A stretch of DNA of 64,000 bases, taken from SAR324 cluster bacterium. Lineage in GTDB: Bacteria; SAR324; NAC60-12. Both the position numbers and the translations under genes were made by a program. The DNA lies in contig JANQJU010000025.1 of assembly GCA_028281495.1 (NCBI GenBank), forward strand, positions 1 through 64,000, given 5' to 3'. The notes under the pieces are model-generated. The model was not told where the DNA came from. It saw only the letters and a list, made by a program, of their open reading frames with translations, and did no database searches. This document shows positions 27,680 to 36,873 of the stretch, one piece after another; position 1 is the stretch's first letter; every line of letters begins with the position of its first letter.

Positions 27680-28675
27680 TCAGGCAGTTTTACGAACGAT
27701 GAGCTGAGGATCAAGGATAACTTTTTTGGTTTTCAGATCGGCTGGATTTTCAAGCAATCGTACTAGGATATCTACGGACATACTCCCCATTTCATACTGG
27801 GGTTGCTTGACAGTGGTGAGTTGAATTTCTTCCATCGAAGCGAGCGGAATGTCATCAAATCCGACAACCGCCAAGTCGGCAGGAATAGAGAATCCCAAGT
27901 TTTTGGCACCTTCCATGATGCCCAAGGCCAAGATATCATTTCCCGCAACAATCGCTTTGGGTATCTGACGGCTCCGAATCATTTCTTGAATCAGATGGTA
28001 GGCGGTTTCTTGATGGTAATCTTTTAGATAAACGAAGTCTTCGCGGACCTCCATCCCGTAGGCTCGATGAGCATCACGAAATCCTTGTAAACGATCTTCA
28101 ACCATGCCCGCGCCTTGAAATCCCCCAATGAACCCAATGGGGTCGTAACCCGATTCAATCAGATGTTTTGTTGCGATGAAGCCTCCATAGGTGTTGTTGC
28201 TCACTACAAACCCATTTTGTGTCTGCTGAGGCGCATTGCTAACGTAAACGATAGGCAGGGCGTTTCTTACTTTTTCCTCCAAGCGTTCGGTCTGAGAAGA
28301 ACTCGGTGAAATGATCAAACCATCCACCCGTTTTTCAATAAGAATTTGAATGTATTTGATCTCGTTTTCGATTTGATAATTGGTATTGCACAAAAACAAA
28401 TTGTAACCCGCTTGATTGGCCCGTTCTTCGGCACCACGAGCGAGAAAGGGATAAAATGGATTGGTGATATCGGGAATGATCAAACCAAGCGTCAACGTTT
28501 GTTTTTTGACCAATCCGCGGGCAATTTCATTGGGCTGGTAATTCATTTCTTGAGCGATGGCGAGAATTCTCGTTTTGGTTGCTTGGCTCACGCCTTCTTT
28601 CCCGTTCAAAGCACGAGAAACGGAAGCATAAGAAACGTTGGCCATCTTTGCGATGTCTTTGATCGTAACATTCAT
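27680..28675 (-). CDS. LacI-family transcriptional regulator (second full-length regulator of the island)
   Basis: A 331-residue regulator. HTH VTIKDIAKMANVSYASVSRALNG is followed by the hinge NYQPNEIARGLV and the effector domain (LGLIIPDITNPFYPF, FIGGFQGAGM, LAVVGFDDIPLASM). The start is ATG 28675, directly at the HTH, although the frame is open upstream. The effector domain is only distantly related to the other two LacI proteins of the island, so a different ligand is possible. It precedes iolD on the same strand, separated by 463 bases with operators, and is divergent from arfB. Confidence 0.92.
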   Translation of the reverse strand: MNVTIKDIAKMANVSYASVSRALNGKEGVSQATKTRILAIAQEMNYQPNEIARGLVKKQTLTLGLIIPDITNPFYPFLARGAEERANQAGYNLFLCNTNYQIENEIKYIQILIEKRVDGLIISPSSSQTERLEEKVRNALPIVYVSNAPQQTQNGFVVSNNTYGGFIATKHLIESGYDPIGFIGGFQGAGMVEDRLQGFRDAHRAYGMEVREDFVYLKDYHQETAYHLIQEMIRSRQIPKAIVAGNDILALGIMEGAKNLGFSIPADLAVVGFDDIPLASMEEIQLTTVKQPQYEMGSMSVDILVRLLENPADLKTKKVILDPQLIVRKTA

Positions 28676-28918
28676 AAGGGATGCATTTTCTTCAAAAGTG
28701 GAAGTTCTGCGACAGAAGACACGTTCTGTCGGTAGTTGATGCATGCGTTGTAAGTTAAACTAAAAGCAGAGGCGACACGAATTTTTTTCGAATCTGACCT
28801 GATTCGAATACCGTTAACGATGGCAAATCCAATTTTTCCATATTACTTACTTAGGTAGAGGAGACTCATCACAAATTTTTGAGAATACAACCACTACTCT
28901 CCGTAGAAAGAGCAAACA

Positions 28919-29344
28919 ATGATACACATTTCTTCCACCGTGGCCATTCCAGAGGACGAAATTGAAATCCAAGCCATTCGAGCGCAGGGGGCCGGAGGAC
29001 AAAATGTCAATAAGGTTTCCACAGCCATCCACTTACGTTTTGACATTCATGCCTCGTCACTGCCCGAACGTTATAAAAAGCGCTTGTTGCGTCTCAATGA
29101 CCACCGTCTCACTCAAGAAGGGGTGATCATTATCAAAGCTCAAAAACATCGCAGTCAAGAAAAGAACAAGGCCGATGCTTTGGAGCGATTACAGGATTTA
29201 ATTCGGCAGGCAATGGTGGTGCAAAAACGTCGGAAAGCAACGAAACCCACTGTTGCATCCCAACAAAAGCGAGTGGAATCGAAAAAGAAACGAGGGCAAA
29301 TGAAGGTATGGCGTAAAAAACCCGGCCAATCATTCGAAGATTGA
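28919..29344 (+). CDS. arfB: Alternative ribosome-rescue factor / peptidyl-tRNA hydrolase ArfB (YaeJ)
   Basis: A 141-residue protein with the class I release-factor GGQ motif in RAQGAGGQNVNKVST and a Lys/Arg-rich C-terminal tail (KKKRGQMKVWRKKPGQ) that enters the mRNA channel of stalled ribosomes. It frees nascent chains from non-stop ribosomes. Length fits the family. It interrupts the inositol island, being a housekeeping gene between the second LacI gene and hldE2. Confidence 0.93.
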   Translation: MIHISSTVAIPEDEIEIQAIRAQGAGGQNVNKVSTAIHLRFDIHASSLPERYKKRLLRLNDHRLTQEGVIIIKAQKHRSQEKNKADALERLQDLIRQAMVVQKRRKATKPTVASQQKRVESKKKRGQMKVWRKKPGQSFED

Positions 29345-29346
29345 TT

Positions 29347-29374
29347 CATCATATGATTTATTTATCAAATGATG
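29347..29374. terminator. Possible AT-rich bidirectional terminator
   Basis: CATCATATGAT and ATCAAATGATG form an 11-bp stem with one mismatch around TTATTT, between the convergent stops of arfB and the heptose adenylyltransferase gene. Confidence 0.35.
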
Positions 29375-29403
29375 GAAGGCGGGGAATGCGATTCCAGGGG
29401 TGA

Positions 29404-29907
29404 TCATTCATCTGTATCTTTTAATGATCCTATTTTTTGAATTAATTTCGTAGTGGAATACTCGTGACACAGGTCTAGAAATTCGATTCGACCGCCATAG
29501 CTATAAACTAATTCAGCTTCCGGCATTTTTTTACCAAAAGGGGGCTTGTAATCGCTCCCTTTGCAATGAATGTCCGGTTGTATTTGCTGAATCATACTCA
29601 CCGGTGTTTCTTCTTGAAATACAACAATATAATCCACATCTTCTAATGCAGAAATCATTTCTACTCTAGCCGTTTCGTCGAAAATAGGCCGGTCTGCCCC
29701 TTTCAATTTTCTTATTGAGCTATCGGAATTCAGTCCTACAATCAGAATATCGCCCATTGCTTTCGCTTGCTGGATACTCCTAACATGGCCAGGATGCAGA
29801 ACGTCAAAACATCCATTCGTCCATACGACGGTTTTCCCGGTGCTTTTCAACTTTTTCCTTTGTTCTACTAATCTGTTGATTGGAATTACTTTTTCTGTTT
29901 TAGGCAT
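29404..29907 (-). CDS. rfaE2: D-glycero-beta-D-manno-heptose 1-phosphate adenylyltransferase (stand-alone HldE C-terminal domain)
   Basis: A 167-residue nucleotidyltransferase of the HIGH type, with TNGCFDVLHPGHVRSIQQAK near the start (His-Pro-Gly-His), GLNSDSSIRKLKG and a KGSDY block. It makes ADP-heptose for LPS core. In many proteobacteria the domain is fused to a kinase; here it is separate, as in several delta-type lineages. The ATG at 29907 is chosen; a TTG seven codons earlier opens the same frame. It has no related neighbours. Confidence 0.9.
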   Translation of the reverse strand: MPKTEKVIPINRLVEQRKKLKSTGKTVVWTNGCFDVLHPGHVRSIQQAKAMGDILIVGLNSDSSIRKLKGADRPIFDETARVEMISALEDVDYIVVFQEETPVSMIQQIQPDIHCKGSDYKPPFGKKMPEAELVYSYGGRIEFLDLCHEYSTTKLIQKIGSLKDTDE

Positions 29908-30131
29908 AAAAATTTCTTGGGGTTTCAAACACTCAATTTAGGGGAATATTCTCAATGATGTCTCAAGTGGAGATATATTCTTTAAATGTATTATAGGAAA
30001 GACAATCTACCATTGATGTCCAAAAAAGGGTAGCGTCCTCATTTGGGCTTGTAAGGGATCAGTTGTAGTTGTTTGGGAAGAGTTTTATGGAGCAGATAAC
30101 AAGCAGGGGCAGGGGTTGTTGGCACTTACAA

Positions 30132-30452
30132 CTATGCGGACTCTTCCAATTCGGTCTTGGAAGTAACGGGAGAGGACGCAAAATGCTTTTTCAGTGTTTC
30201 CACTTCAAAGGCATGTTGCTTGGTGAGAGCTTCTAACTCTTGAGCGTGTTTAGCTTGTTGGGATTCGAGTTCTTTTTCTAGAGCTTCGTATTGTTTGGCG
30301 AGTTCTTCATATTTGAGTTGCTGTTGAGCAAATCGCATTTTGATGAAAATCAGAATGGCTCCGGCGACCAGGACAAAAGCAATCATGTCACGGAGGTCAG
30401 GAATATTGAGCAAACTGGTTTGTATGCTTTCTAAGAAACCACCATCTTCCAT
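30132..30452 (-). CDS. Small membrane-anchored coiled-coil protein
   Basis: A 106-residue protein. Residues about 20-38 form one transmembrane helix (MIAFVLVAGAILIFIKM). Residues about 42-88 form a heptad-rich coiled coil (QQQLKYEELAKQYEALEKELE), with a short acidic tail. The ATG at 30452 has GAAGGG six bases upstream; the longer open frame would overlap the permease gene. It begins 58 bases after the ABC permease in the same direction, so it is probably the last gene of the transporter operon. No known family recognised. A role as transporter accessory is inference. Confidence 0.7.
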   Translation of the reverse strand: MEDGGFLESIQTSLLNIPDLRDMIAFVLVAGAILIFIKMRFAQQQLKYEELAKQYEALEKELESQQAKHAQELEALTKQHAFEVETLKKHFASSPVTSKTELEESA

Positions 30453-30510
30453 ATTTGACCCTTCATTGAAAAGTGGATGGGATTTGAAGCAACCCCATCC
30501 GAATTGATTG

Positions 30511-31464
30511 TTACGCTTTACGTCGTTTTTGTGCATCCAACAGAACGGCAGCAATAATAATCATCCCTTTGATGATTTGTTGCCAGTTGGGATCCACCCC
30601 CATCATGTTCAGGCCTTTGTTCATCACGCCGATAATCAAAGCCCCTACCACACACATGGGTACGGAACCAATCCCCCCCGATAGTGAGGTACCACCAATG
30701 ACGGTTGCCGCAATCGCATCCAACTCCCACATCACTCCGAAAGTTGGGTTCCCGGCGTAGGCACGGGAGGTCAACATCGCACCACCTAAACCAGCCAGTG
30801 CCCCAGCGAGCAAGTAAACTTTGACTAACGTCATTTCTACATTGATGCCACAAATTCGAGCTGTTTGCACGTTGCCACCAATCGCAAATACATGCCGACC
30901 AAAGGTCATGTGATTCATTAAAATGTGGCACGCTATCGCGACGAAAATATAAATGATCACTAAACCAGGAATTCCCAAAACAGATCCTTCACCGATAGAG
31001 GTAAAAGACAAGGAACTCGCATCGACCGGACGCCCAGAGCTGACCAACTGTGCGGCTCCACGCGCCATCGTCATCATGCCCAAGGTTGCGATAAAAGGAG
31101 GAATGCGTCCGAATGCGGTAATGCTACCATTGATCAAGCCGCAGAACCCACCCATTGCAATCGCTCCGCCAAAAGCCAGCAGAGTCATGGCCATGTCTTC
31201 GGTTCCGGTCACAATCATTGCCGCAGTGACCGATGCCAAAGCAACAATAGATCCAGATGAAAGATCGATCCCTGTGGTAATGATCGCAAAAGTCACGCCA
31301 ATGGAAAGAATCCCGAACATCGATACTTGTTCGAGGATACTGAAAGCGGTTCGCATGGAAGCGAAACCTTCGATCTTTACCGAGAGTGCTGCAAACAGCA
31401 GCAAAAGGATGAAAACCATCCCATATTTATTTAGAATTTCCTTTGTATTGATAGTTGTAGCCAT
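30511..31464 (-). CDS. ABC transporter permease, ribose/inositol type (RbsC/IatP-like)
   Basis: A 317-residue polytopic protein with the BPD_transp_2 pattern: FGILSIGVTFAIITTGIDLSSGS near 50-72, a glycine-rich IATLGMMTMARG segment, GGNVQTARICGI and the terminal GMIIIAAVLLDAQKRRK. Together with the ATPase and binding protein it forms a CUT2-type monosaccharide importer. The start is three bases from the stop of the ATPase gene, with GAAGGG as ribosome site inside that gene. Its place in the island makes inositol the most likely substrate. Confidence 0.9.
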   Translation of the reverse strand: MATTINTKEILNKYGMVFILLLLFAALSVKIEGFASMRTAFSILEQVSMFGILSIGVTFAIITTGIDLSSGSIVALASVTAAMIVTGTEDMAMTLLAFGGAIAMGGFCGLINGSITAFGRIPPFIATLGMMTMARGAAQLVSSGRPVDASSLSFTSIGEGSVLGIPGLVIIYIFVAIACHILMNHMTFGRHVFAIGGNVQTARICGINVEMTLVKVYLLAGALAGLGGAMLTSRAYAGNPTFGVMWELDAIAATVIGGTSLSGGIGSVPMCVVGALIIGVMNKGLNMMGVDPNWQQIIKGMIIIAAVLLDAQKRRKA

Positions 31465-31467
31465 AAC

Positions 31468-32997
31468 TTACCCTTCATCATAGTGTAACGCATGTTCTGC
31501 CGTTTCCCCGGCTGCCATTTTGAGAATCACTTCCTGAGAAGCTTCAGTACGATCCAAAATTCCACTTTCTTTGCCTTCGCACATCACCATAATGCGATCA
31601 CTGAGGGCTAAGAGTTCCAACATTTCCGAAGAAATCACGACAATGGCTTTACCCATACGGGCGAGGTCTACAATCAACTTGTAAATCTCAGCTTTGGCTC
31701 CCACGTCGATCCCTTTGGTGGGTTCATCCAGGATCAATAATTCTGGCTCCAACAGTAGCCAGCGAGAAATGAGAACCTTCTGTTGATTTCCTCCTGAGAG
31801 ATTGGCAATGATCTCATCGATGTTTGGAGTCTTGATCCGCATCTGTTCTTTTTTCTCTTCCGAGACTTCTGCGGCCAAAGGTTTTTGGATGAGTCCATAT
31901 TTGATGTAAGGGTGCAATTCGGGCATTATCATGTTGTTCATAACGCTCATGTTTAGGAGACACCCGGTTTTCTTGCGGTCTTCGGTCACCAATCCCATAC
32001 GCAACGCAATCGCATCACGGGGTTTTTTGATGTCATACTGCTTGCCGTGTACCGTGATAGTGCCAGAGGCGGCCGGTTTGTAACCAAAAATTGCTTCAGC
32101 CAGTTCGGTCCTTCCGGCTCCCACCAGCCCAGCGATTCCGAAAACCTCGCCTGTACGTACCTGAAACGTAATATTTTCAAACTTTCCGGGAAGCGACAGG
32201 TCTTTGACATCCAGCAAGACTTCACCAATCGGGATGTCGTCGTTACGCTGGAACATTTCGTTCATTTCCCGACCGACCATCATTTTAATGAGGCCTTCTT
32301 TGGTCATGTCCTGGGTTTTGTGCGTCCCGACATACACCCCATCTCGAAGCACGGAGACTTCTTCAGAGAGTTCGAACACCTCCCCCAGTTTGTGTGAAAT
32401 ATAAATCACGGCAATACCGCGTGCTTGGACTTTACGCACAATGACATACAACTGAGCCACTTCCGCTTCCGTCAGAGCAGTCGTCGGCTCATCCATGATG
32501 ATCACTTTGGCATTATAAGAAACCGCTGTTGCAATGGCCAACAACTGAGCCTTTGCTACAGGGACGTTTCCCATCAGGGCATTCACATTCATTGGAATCC
32601 CAAGATCTTCCAAAGTCTCCTGGGTCCTTTGATTCATTGCCTTTTGGTTCAGTAAGAACCCCTTTTTGATCTCACGGCCTAAATAAAAGTTATTGGCCGC
32701 TGACAAGTTTCCCGCTGGACTGATCTCTTGGGGAACCATGGACAAGCCACTGCGGATGGCATGGATGGGGGCTTTGGGATTGAAGGTTTCCCCATCCAGA
32801 ATCAGTTCTCCGCCTGGATCGGGGGTGTAGATGCCATACAAGATTTTCATCAATGTGGATTTGCCCGCTCCGTTCTCGCCCATCAGCGCATGGATGCTGC
32901 CCCTGCGAACTTTCAAGTTCACGTTGTCCAGCGCTTTCACGCCAGGGAATGTTTTGCTCACATTCCGCATTTCCAATATGTATTCGGAGTCACTCAT
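31468..32997 (-). CDS. ABC transporter ATP-binding protein with two ABC domains (RbsA/MglA/IatA-like)
   Basis: A 509-residue protein with two nucleotide-binding domains. Domain 1 has Walker A GENGAGKST and Walker B VIIMDEPTTALT. Domain 2 has a degenerate Walker A (GLVGAGRTE), signature LSGGNQQKV and LLILDEPTKGID. This asymmetric pair is typical of CUT2 sugar importers. ATG 32997 is used because AAAGG precedes it; the longer frame would extend into the intergenic hairpin. It follows the binding-protein gene after a 127-base gap. Confidence 0.93.
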   Translation of the reverse strand: MSDSEYILEMRNVSKTFPGVKALDNVNLKVRRGSIHALMGENGAGKSTLMKILYGIYTPDPGGELILDGETFNPKAPIHAIRSGLSMVPQEISPAGNLSAANNFYLGREIKKGFLLNQKAMNQRTQETLEDLGIPMNVNALMGNVPVAKAQLLAIATAVSYNAKVIIMDEPTTALTEAEVAQLYVIVRKVQARGIAVIYISHKLGEVFELSEEVSVLRDGVYVGTHKTQDMTKEGLIKMMVGREMNEMFQRNDDIPIGEVLLDVKDLSLPGKFENITFQVRTGEVFGIAGLVGAGRTELAEAIFGYKPAASGTITVHGKQYDIKKPRDAIALRMGLVTEDRKKTGCLLNMSVMNNMIMPELHPYIKYGLIQKPLAAEVSEEKKEQMRIKTPNIDEIIANLSGGNQQKVLISRWLLLEPELLILDEPTKGIDVGAKAEIYKLIVDLARMGKAIVVISSEMLELLALSDRIMVMCEGKESGILDRTEASQEVILKMAAGETAEHALHYDEG

Positions 32998-33034
32998 AAG
33001 GCCTTTAATCTCTATAAAGTTAGGTAAGGGTTGC

Positions 33035-33083
33035 TGAGGTGGTCTTATAGAATCGCCCTCTGCTGAAGGCTCCGACCACCTCA
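33035..33083 (-). promoter_or_regulatory. Intercistronic hairpin between binding protein and ATPase genes
   Basis: Perfect 10-bp inverted repeat TGAGGTGGTC / GACCACCTCA (33035-33044, 33074-33083) with a 29-base loop. It has no T run. It is placed where many importer operons protect the binding-protein mRNA and lower expression of the membrane subunits. Confidence 0.6.
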
Positions 33084-33124
33084 AAGCAGTCGATAACGAG
33101 CTGTTTTTACCAAACTAAAAGAAA

Positions 33125-34066
33125 TTAATATTTGGCCTTGTATTCTTCTTTTTGAGCAGGTCCCACTAGCTCAAAAGGAATCCACACGTATTTTTCAACT
33201 TTCTTGCCTTGAGCCAATTTGTAAGCCGTTTCGGCACCACCATAGCCTTGTCCAGTCGCACTTTGGAACACAGTCACATCCAAACCGCCTCCCAGGTATT
33301 CTAGAGCATCGGGAGTTGCATCAACGCCAGCGATAATCATGTCGGCATCGGTTTTTCCGGCTTTTTTTGCTGCCAAATGAGCGCCAATCGCCATTTCATC
33401 ATTGTTGGCAAGAATCACATTCATGGAAGGATGAGCTTGGAGCCAATCTTCAACGATTTGCAAAGCTTTCGCACGATCCCACTGTCCTTCTTGCTCCACA
33501 AGCAACTTCATATTGGAATTCTTCTCCATAATTTGCTTGTTTCCTTGAGTACGCATGATTTGCGCTTCTTGTCCTAGCATGCCCATCAATAGTCCCACAT
33601 TGCCGGGTTTTCCGCCCAACATCTCAGCGACTCGCTCCGCTTGCAGAATTCCAGCTTGAATCGATTCAGATCCTACATAGGCGTCCACTCGTTTCATCGT
33701 GGTTTCATCAGGCAGGCGGTTGACAATCACTAAGGGAATCCCAGCTCGCTTAGCCTTTGCAGCGATGGGTTTGACGGTTTGTACATCTGTAGGCACGACC
33801 ATGAGAGCATCCACCCCTTGGGCGATGAAGTTTTCCACGTCGTTCAACATAATGGCAGGGTCGTTTCTCGCGTCGGTGAGTTTGATCTCAAGGTGATCAT
33901 TTTCTGCATCAAATTTGCGAACTCCCTCATATAAGTAGGAAAGCCATTTGTCCGCAAAAGAAGGCATGGGTGCCCCAATGACCATATCTTTTTTGTGACC
34001 ATCGGCCCAAGCTGCGACAGACATACAACACAATACTGCGATAGCGACTACAATTTTTTTCATCAT
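33125..34066 (-). CDS. Periplasmic sugar/inositol-binding protein of the ABC importer (RbsB/IbpA-like)
   Basis: A 313-residue type 1 periplasmic binding protein. The signal peptide ends at AWA-D. The mature part has the Peripla_BP_4 pattern (DMVIGAPMPSFADKWLSYLYEGVRKFA-like start, LTDARNDPAIMLNDVENFIAQGVDALMV, VIVNRLPD, ILANNDEMAIGAHLA, IAGVDATPDAL). Strong GAGGAG before the ATG. Gene order binding protein, ATPase, permease matches the ibpA-iatA-iatP inositol system. Inositol specificity is inferred from the operators upstream and from the island. Confidence 0.9.
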   Translation of the reverse strand: MMKKIVVAIAVLCCMSVAAWADGHKKDMVIGAPMPSFADKWLSYLYEGVRKFDAENDHLEIKLTDARNDPAIMLNDVENFIAQGVDALMVVPTDVQTVKPIAAKAKRAGIPLVIVNRLPDETTMKRVDAYVGSESIQAGILQAERVAEMLGGKPGNVGLLMGMLGQEAQIMRTQGNKQIMEKNSNMKLLVEQEGQWDRAKALQIVEDWLQAHPSMNVILANNDEMAIGAHLAAKKAGKTDADMIIAGVDATPDALEYLGGGLDVTVFQSATGQGYGGAETAYKLAQGKKVEKYVWIPFELVGPAQKEEYKAKY

Positions 34067-34231
34067 TTTTGTCTCCTCTAATTTGAACTTTGAATAATTT
34101 CCCTCCGTACCATTTAGGAAGAGATGATTTCCATTTCACATTCAGTTGATAAAACGGTTTATTGAATACCAATCTGTATGTTCAAAGTGCCTCCCCAAAC
34201 AAACAGATGACTTTCATTACTAGACTTCCCC

Positions 34232-34247
34232 TGTGAACGTTTTCACA
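34232..34247. promoter_or_regulatory. Inverted-repeat operator upstream of the transporter genes
   Basis: TGTGAA-CGTT-TTCACA: perfect 6-bp half-sites around CGTT, 166 bases upstream of the binding-protein start. It resembles the other LacI-type sites with a shifted centre. Confidence 0.55.
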
Positions 34248-34411
34248 TGGAAATTTCATCGAATTTTGAGTTTAACAAACAGTCCGTACCCTAATCTAGG
34301 CATAGCCTGTAACCTGTTATTGAGTCTTACTATAAAGAGCAGCACCACTTAGTTGATTTTGATGTAAATCCCGTCAATTGAATCAATTTTGCTTAAAAAC
34401 TCAAAATTAGA

Positions 34412-34425
34412 TGTAAACGTTTTCA
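34412..34425. promoter_or_regulatory. LacI-family operator between the ABM gene and the transporter
   Basis: TGTAAACGTTTTCA, the exact reverse complement of the site at 19190-19203. It lies in the 416-base gap 34067-34482, which holds no gene and presumably carries the transporter promoter. Confidence 0.7.
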
Positions 34426-34482
34426 CGGTATAACGGCACAATGACCCGTGTCAAGCGGTTTTTTAATTGTTGTTGACCATTT

Positions 34483-34764
34483 TTAGCTGTGCAGGCGGAC
34501 TTCTCCCGCTGTCTCTTGTGGCGGGTTTGGAAACAGGTCGGGATGGTAATGATGAATCCATTCCACAGCCGTGCTATCGGATTTTTCCATCCCGTCGTGG
34601 GTTTCAAAAACACTCACGGTGGCAAACAACCGGCCTCCAGTCACCAAGGCATAAAAATTGATGAATCCTGGAATCGCTTTCACTTTCGGCAGCAATTCCT
34701 TGTCCACAGCCTTGATCACGTGTTCGGGCTTCTCAATGACATATTGTCTGATACTCAGGAACAT
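34483..34764 (-). CDS. Small antibiotic-biosynthesis-monooxygenase-like (ABM, dimeric alpha/beta barrel) protein
   Basis: A 93-residue protein with the ABM-like pattern: beta strand MFLSIRQYVI, helix EHVIKAVDKELLPKVKAIPGFINFYALVTG, strand LFATVSVFETHDGMEKSDSTAVEWI, and a C-terminal tail. An excellent AGGAGG precedes ATG 34764. It follows iolA after a strong hairpin. Proteins of this fold often act as small oxygenases or isomerases, or sense metabolites; here a role linked to inositol breakdown is only inferred from position. Confidence 0.75.
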   Translation of the reverse strand: MFLSIRQYVIEKPEHVIKAVDKELLPKVKAIPGFINFYALVTGGRLFATVSVFETHDGMEKSDSTAVEWIHHYHPDLFPNPPQETAGEVRLHS

Positions 34765-34888
34765 GTTTTCCTCCTTTTTTGACGCTTTAATGATGAAATC
34801 AGAGTGTCGAACTCTAATTTCCATGGGGACCAACTCCACCAATGGAACGAGTGCCTCTTGTTTTCCACTGGGGAAGTTGGGCTAGGAC

Positions 34889-34913
34889 CCCATGGGTTTT
34901 CGAAACCCATGGG
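34889..34913 (-). promoter_or_regulatory. Very stable intercistronic hairpin after iolA
   Basis: Perfect 11-bp stem CCCATGGGTTT / AAACCCATGGG with the triloop TCG, 17 bases after the iolA stop. No T run follows, so it probably protects the upstream mRNA or pauses polymerase rather than terminating. Confidence 0.65.
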
Positions 34914-34929
34914 CACTTAGATGTAGGTG

Positions 34930-36435
34930 TTACTTCATGGTCGGCATGACAAAATCAGCTCCAGAACGTATTCCGGTAGGCCAGCGAGTCGTGATAGTTT
35001 TCAGCTTTGTGTAAAACCGAACTCCTTCGGGGCCGTGCATATGATGATCTCCAAACAAAGAGTTTTTCCACCCACCAAAGCTGTGGAACGCCATCGGCAC
35101 TGGAATCGGTACGTTGACTCCCACCATACCCACTTCGATATCGGCAGCAAAAGCACGTGCCGAGTCACCATCTCGCGTAAAAATTGCCACACCATTCCCA
35201 AATTCATGTTCATTGACCATTTGCACAGCGGTTTCGTAGTCAGGACTCCGCACCACAGAAAGGACTGGACCAAAGATCTCTTCTTTATAAATTCGCATGG
35301 CCGTCGTCACGTGATCGAATAAGGATCCGCCCAGGAAATAACCCTTTGCATAATCCGGTTGGTCCATTTGAAAATCTCGTCCATCGACCAGCAGCTTGGC
35401 ACCTTCATCCACGCCAATGTCGATATAACCTCGAACTCGTTCCAAATGTGGCTTGGTGACTAGCGGACCCATTTCCATCGCTGGATCCGAACCAGGGCCG
35501 ATTTTCAGAGATTTGACCCGAGGAATGAGTTTTTCCAACAAACTGTCTGCAACGGCATCGGTGACCGGAACTGCCACCGAAATTGCCATACACCGTTCTC
35601 CTGCAGAGCCATAGGCTGCCCCCATCAGAGCATCCGCCGCTTTGTCGATGTCAGCATCCGGCATGATCACCATATGATTTTTAGCCCCTCCTAAGGCTTG
35701 AACTCGTTTTCCGTGCGCAGCTCCCGTTGCATAAATGTATTTTGCGATGGGAGTCGACCCAACAAAACTAACGGCTTTGACATCGGAATGGGTCAAGAGA
35801 GCATCCACGGCCTCTTTATCACCATGAACCACGTTGAACACACCATCGGGCAAACCCGCCTCTTTCAACAATTCAGCCACCACTAACGATGCAGACGGGT
35901 CACGTTCCGAGGGCTTCAAGACGAACGTGTTTCCGCAGGCAAGGGCCACAGGAAACATCCACATCGGAACCATGACCGGAAAGTTGAATGGGGTGACCCC
36001 TGCCACAACCCCCAACGGTTGCCGCAGAGAATGGCTGTCAATATTACGACCTACGTTTTCCGCGACCTCTCCTTTGAGCAAGTGAGGACCTCCACAAGCA
36101 AATTCGACCACTTCCAAACCGCGGGTGACCTCTCCCAAGGCATCACCATGCACTTTGCCGTGTTCCGAGGTGATGATCTCTGCGAGCCGGTCTGCATTGG
36201 CTTCTAGTAAACTCTTGAATTTGTACATGATGCGTGAGCGGCGGAGCGGGGTCACAGCAGCCCAAGCAGGGAATGCTGCTTTTGCGGCAGCAATGGCTTG
36301 CTCCACTTCGCTTTTGGGTCCCAAAGGAACCTTGGCTTTGACAACACCAGTTGCAGGGTTGAAGACATCGGCCAGACGATCACTGCGACTTTCGACTAAT
36401 TTTCCGTTGATGAAGTGCTGCAATATTTCACTCAT
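34930..36435 (-). CDS. iolA: Methylmalonate/malonate-semialdehyde dehydrogenase (CoA-acylating)
   Basis: A 501-residue aldehyde dehydrogenase of the MmsA/IolA class. It shows [14 protein letters not shown], the [13 protein letters not shown] block, LGGAKNH and the active-site SAGERCMA with catalytic Cys. It converts malonic semialdehyde from inositol to acetyl-CoA, the last pathway step. It is the only iolA in the window and must serve both gene sets. GGAGGGG before ATG 36435; an upstream in-frame start is rejected. It is divergent from the set 2 operon. Confidence 0.95.
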   Translation of the reverse strand: MSEILQHFINGKLVESRSDRLADVFNPATGVVKAKVPLGPKSEVEQAIAAAKAAFPAWAAVTPLRRSRIMYKFKSLLEANADRLAEIITSEHGKVHGDALGEVTRGLEVVEFACGGPHLLKGEVAENVGRNIDSHSLRQPLGVVAGVTPFNFPVMVPMWMFPVALACGNTFVLKPSERDPSASLVVAELLKEAGLPDGVFNVVHGDKEAVDALLTHSDVKAVSFVGSTPIAKYIYATGAAHGKRVQALGGAKNHMVIMPDADIDKAADALMGAAYGSAGERCMAISVAVPVTDAVADSLLEKLIPRVKSLKIGPGSDPAMEMGPLVTKPHLERVRGYIDIGVDEGAKLLVDGRDFQMDQPDYAKGYFLGGSLFDHVTTAMRIYKEEIFGPVLSVVRSPDYETAVQMVNEHEFGNGVAIFTRDGDSARAFAADIEVGMVGVNVPIPVPMAFHSFGGWKNSLFGDHHMHGPEGVRFYTKLKTITTRWPTGIRSGADFVMPTMK

Positions 36436-36712
36436 AACGCCCCTCCTTTCTCCGATTGAGAATTGTTTTATTGAGATTTGATGACTGAGAACCGCATTCA
36501 AAAACCCCTTCCATAAGCTCCTTTCTTTTTTCGCATTTAAAATCTTGACATACTTCAGATTAACGATGAGACTCCCGATGTATGCGTTTACATCCTACAA
36601 AAATTATGGTTTGTAAACAAAATAAATTTCTGCTTTTTTTTCATTTTCTCGGAAAATGAGGCATTTTTTACGAGAAATTCGGTGCTGATTGAGGCATGAT
36701 GCACCAAAAAAT

Positions 36713-36724
36713 GTAAACGTTTAC
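36713..36724. promoter_or_regulatory. Perfect LacI-type operator in the iolA / iolC2 divergent promoter
   Basis: GTAAACGTTTAC, fully palindromic, in the 438-base region between the divergent iolA and iolC2 genes. A related half-site, TGCGTTTACAT, lies near 36583-36593. No gene is supported in the gap. Confidence 0.75.
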
Positions 36725-36873
36725 CTAATTTCACTCCAATACAAACAATCAGATAACCAAGAAAATCGACCCCATAGAGGTTCGTCGCCACCACAGTGGA
36801 GGATGCTTCTCTATGAGAAAGCCGATGCATAATCCGATGAGACTGCCTCATCCTGATCTCGGGAGAATTTGGT

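Noticed and set aside
36588..36851. 87-codon minus-strand frame between iolA and iolC2
   Set aside because: It overlaps the operator region of a divergent promoter and lacks a ribosome site.
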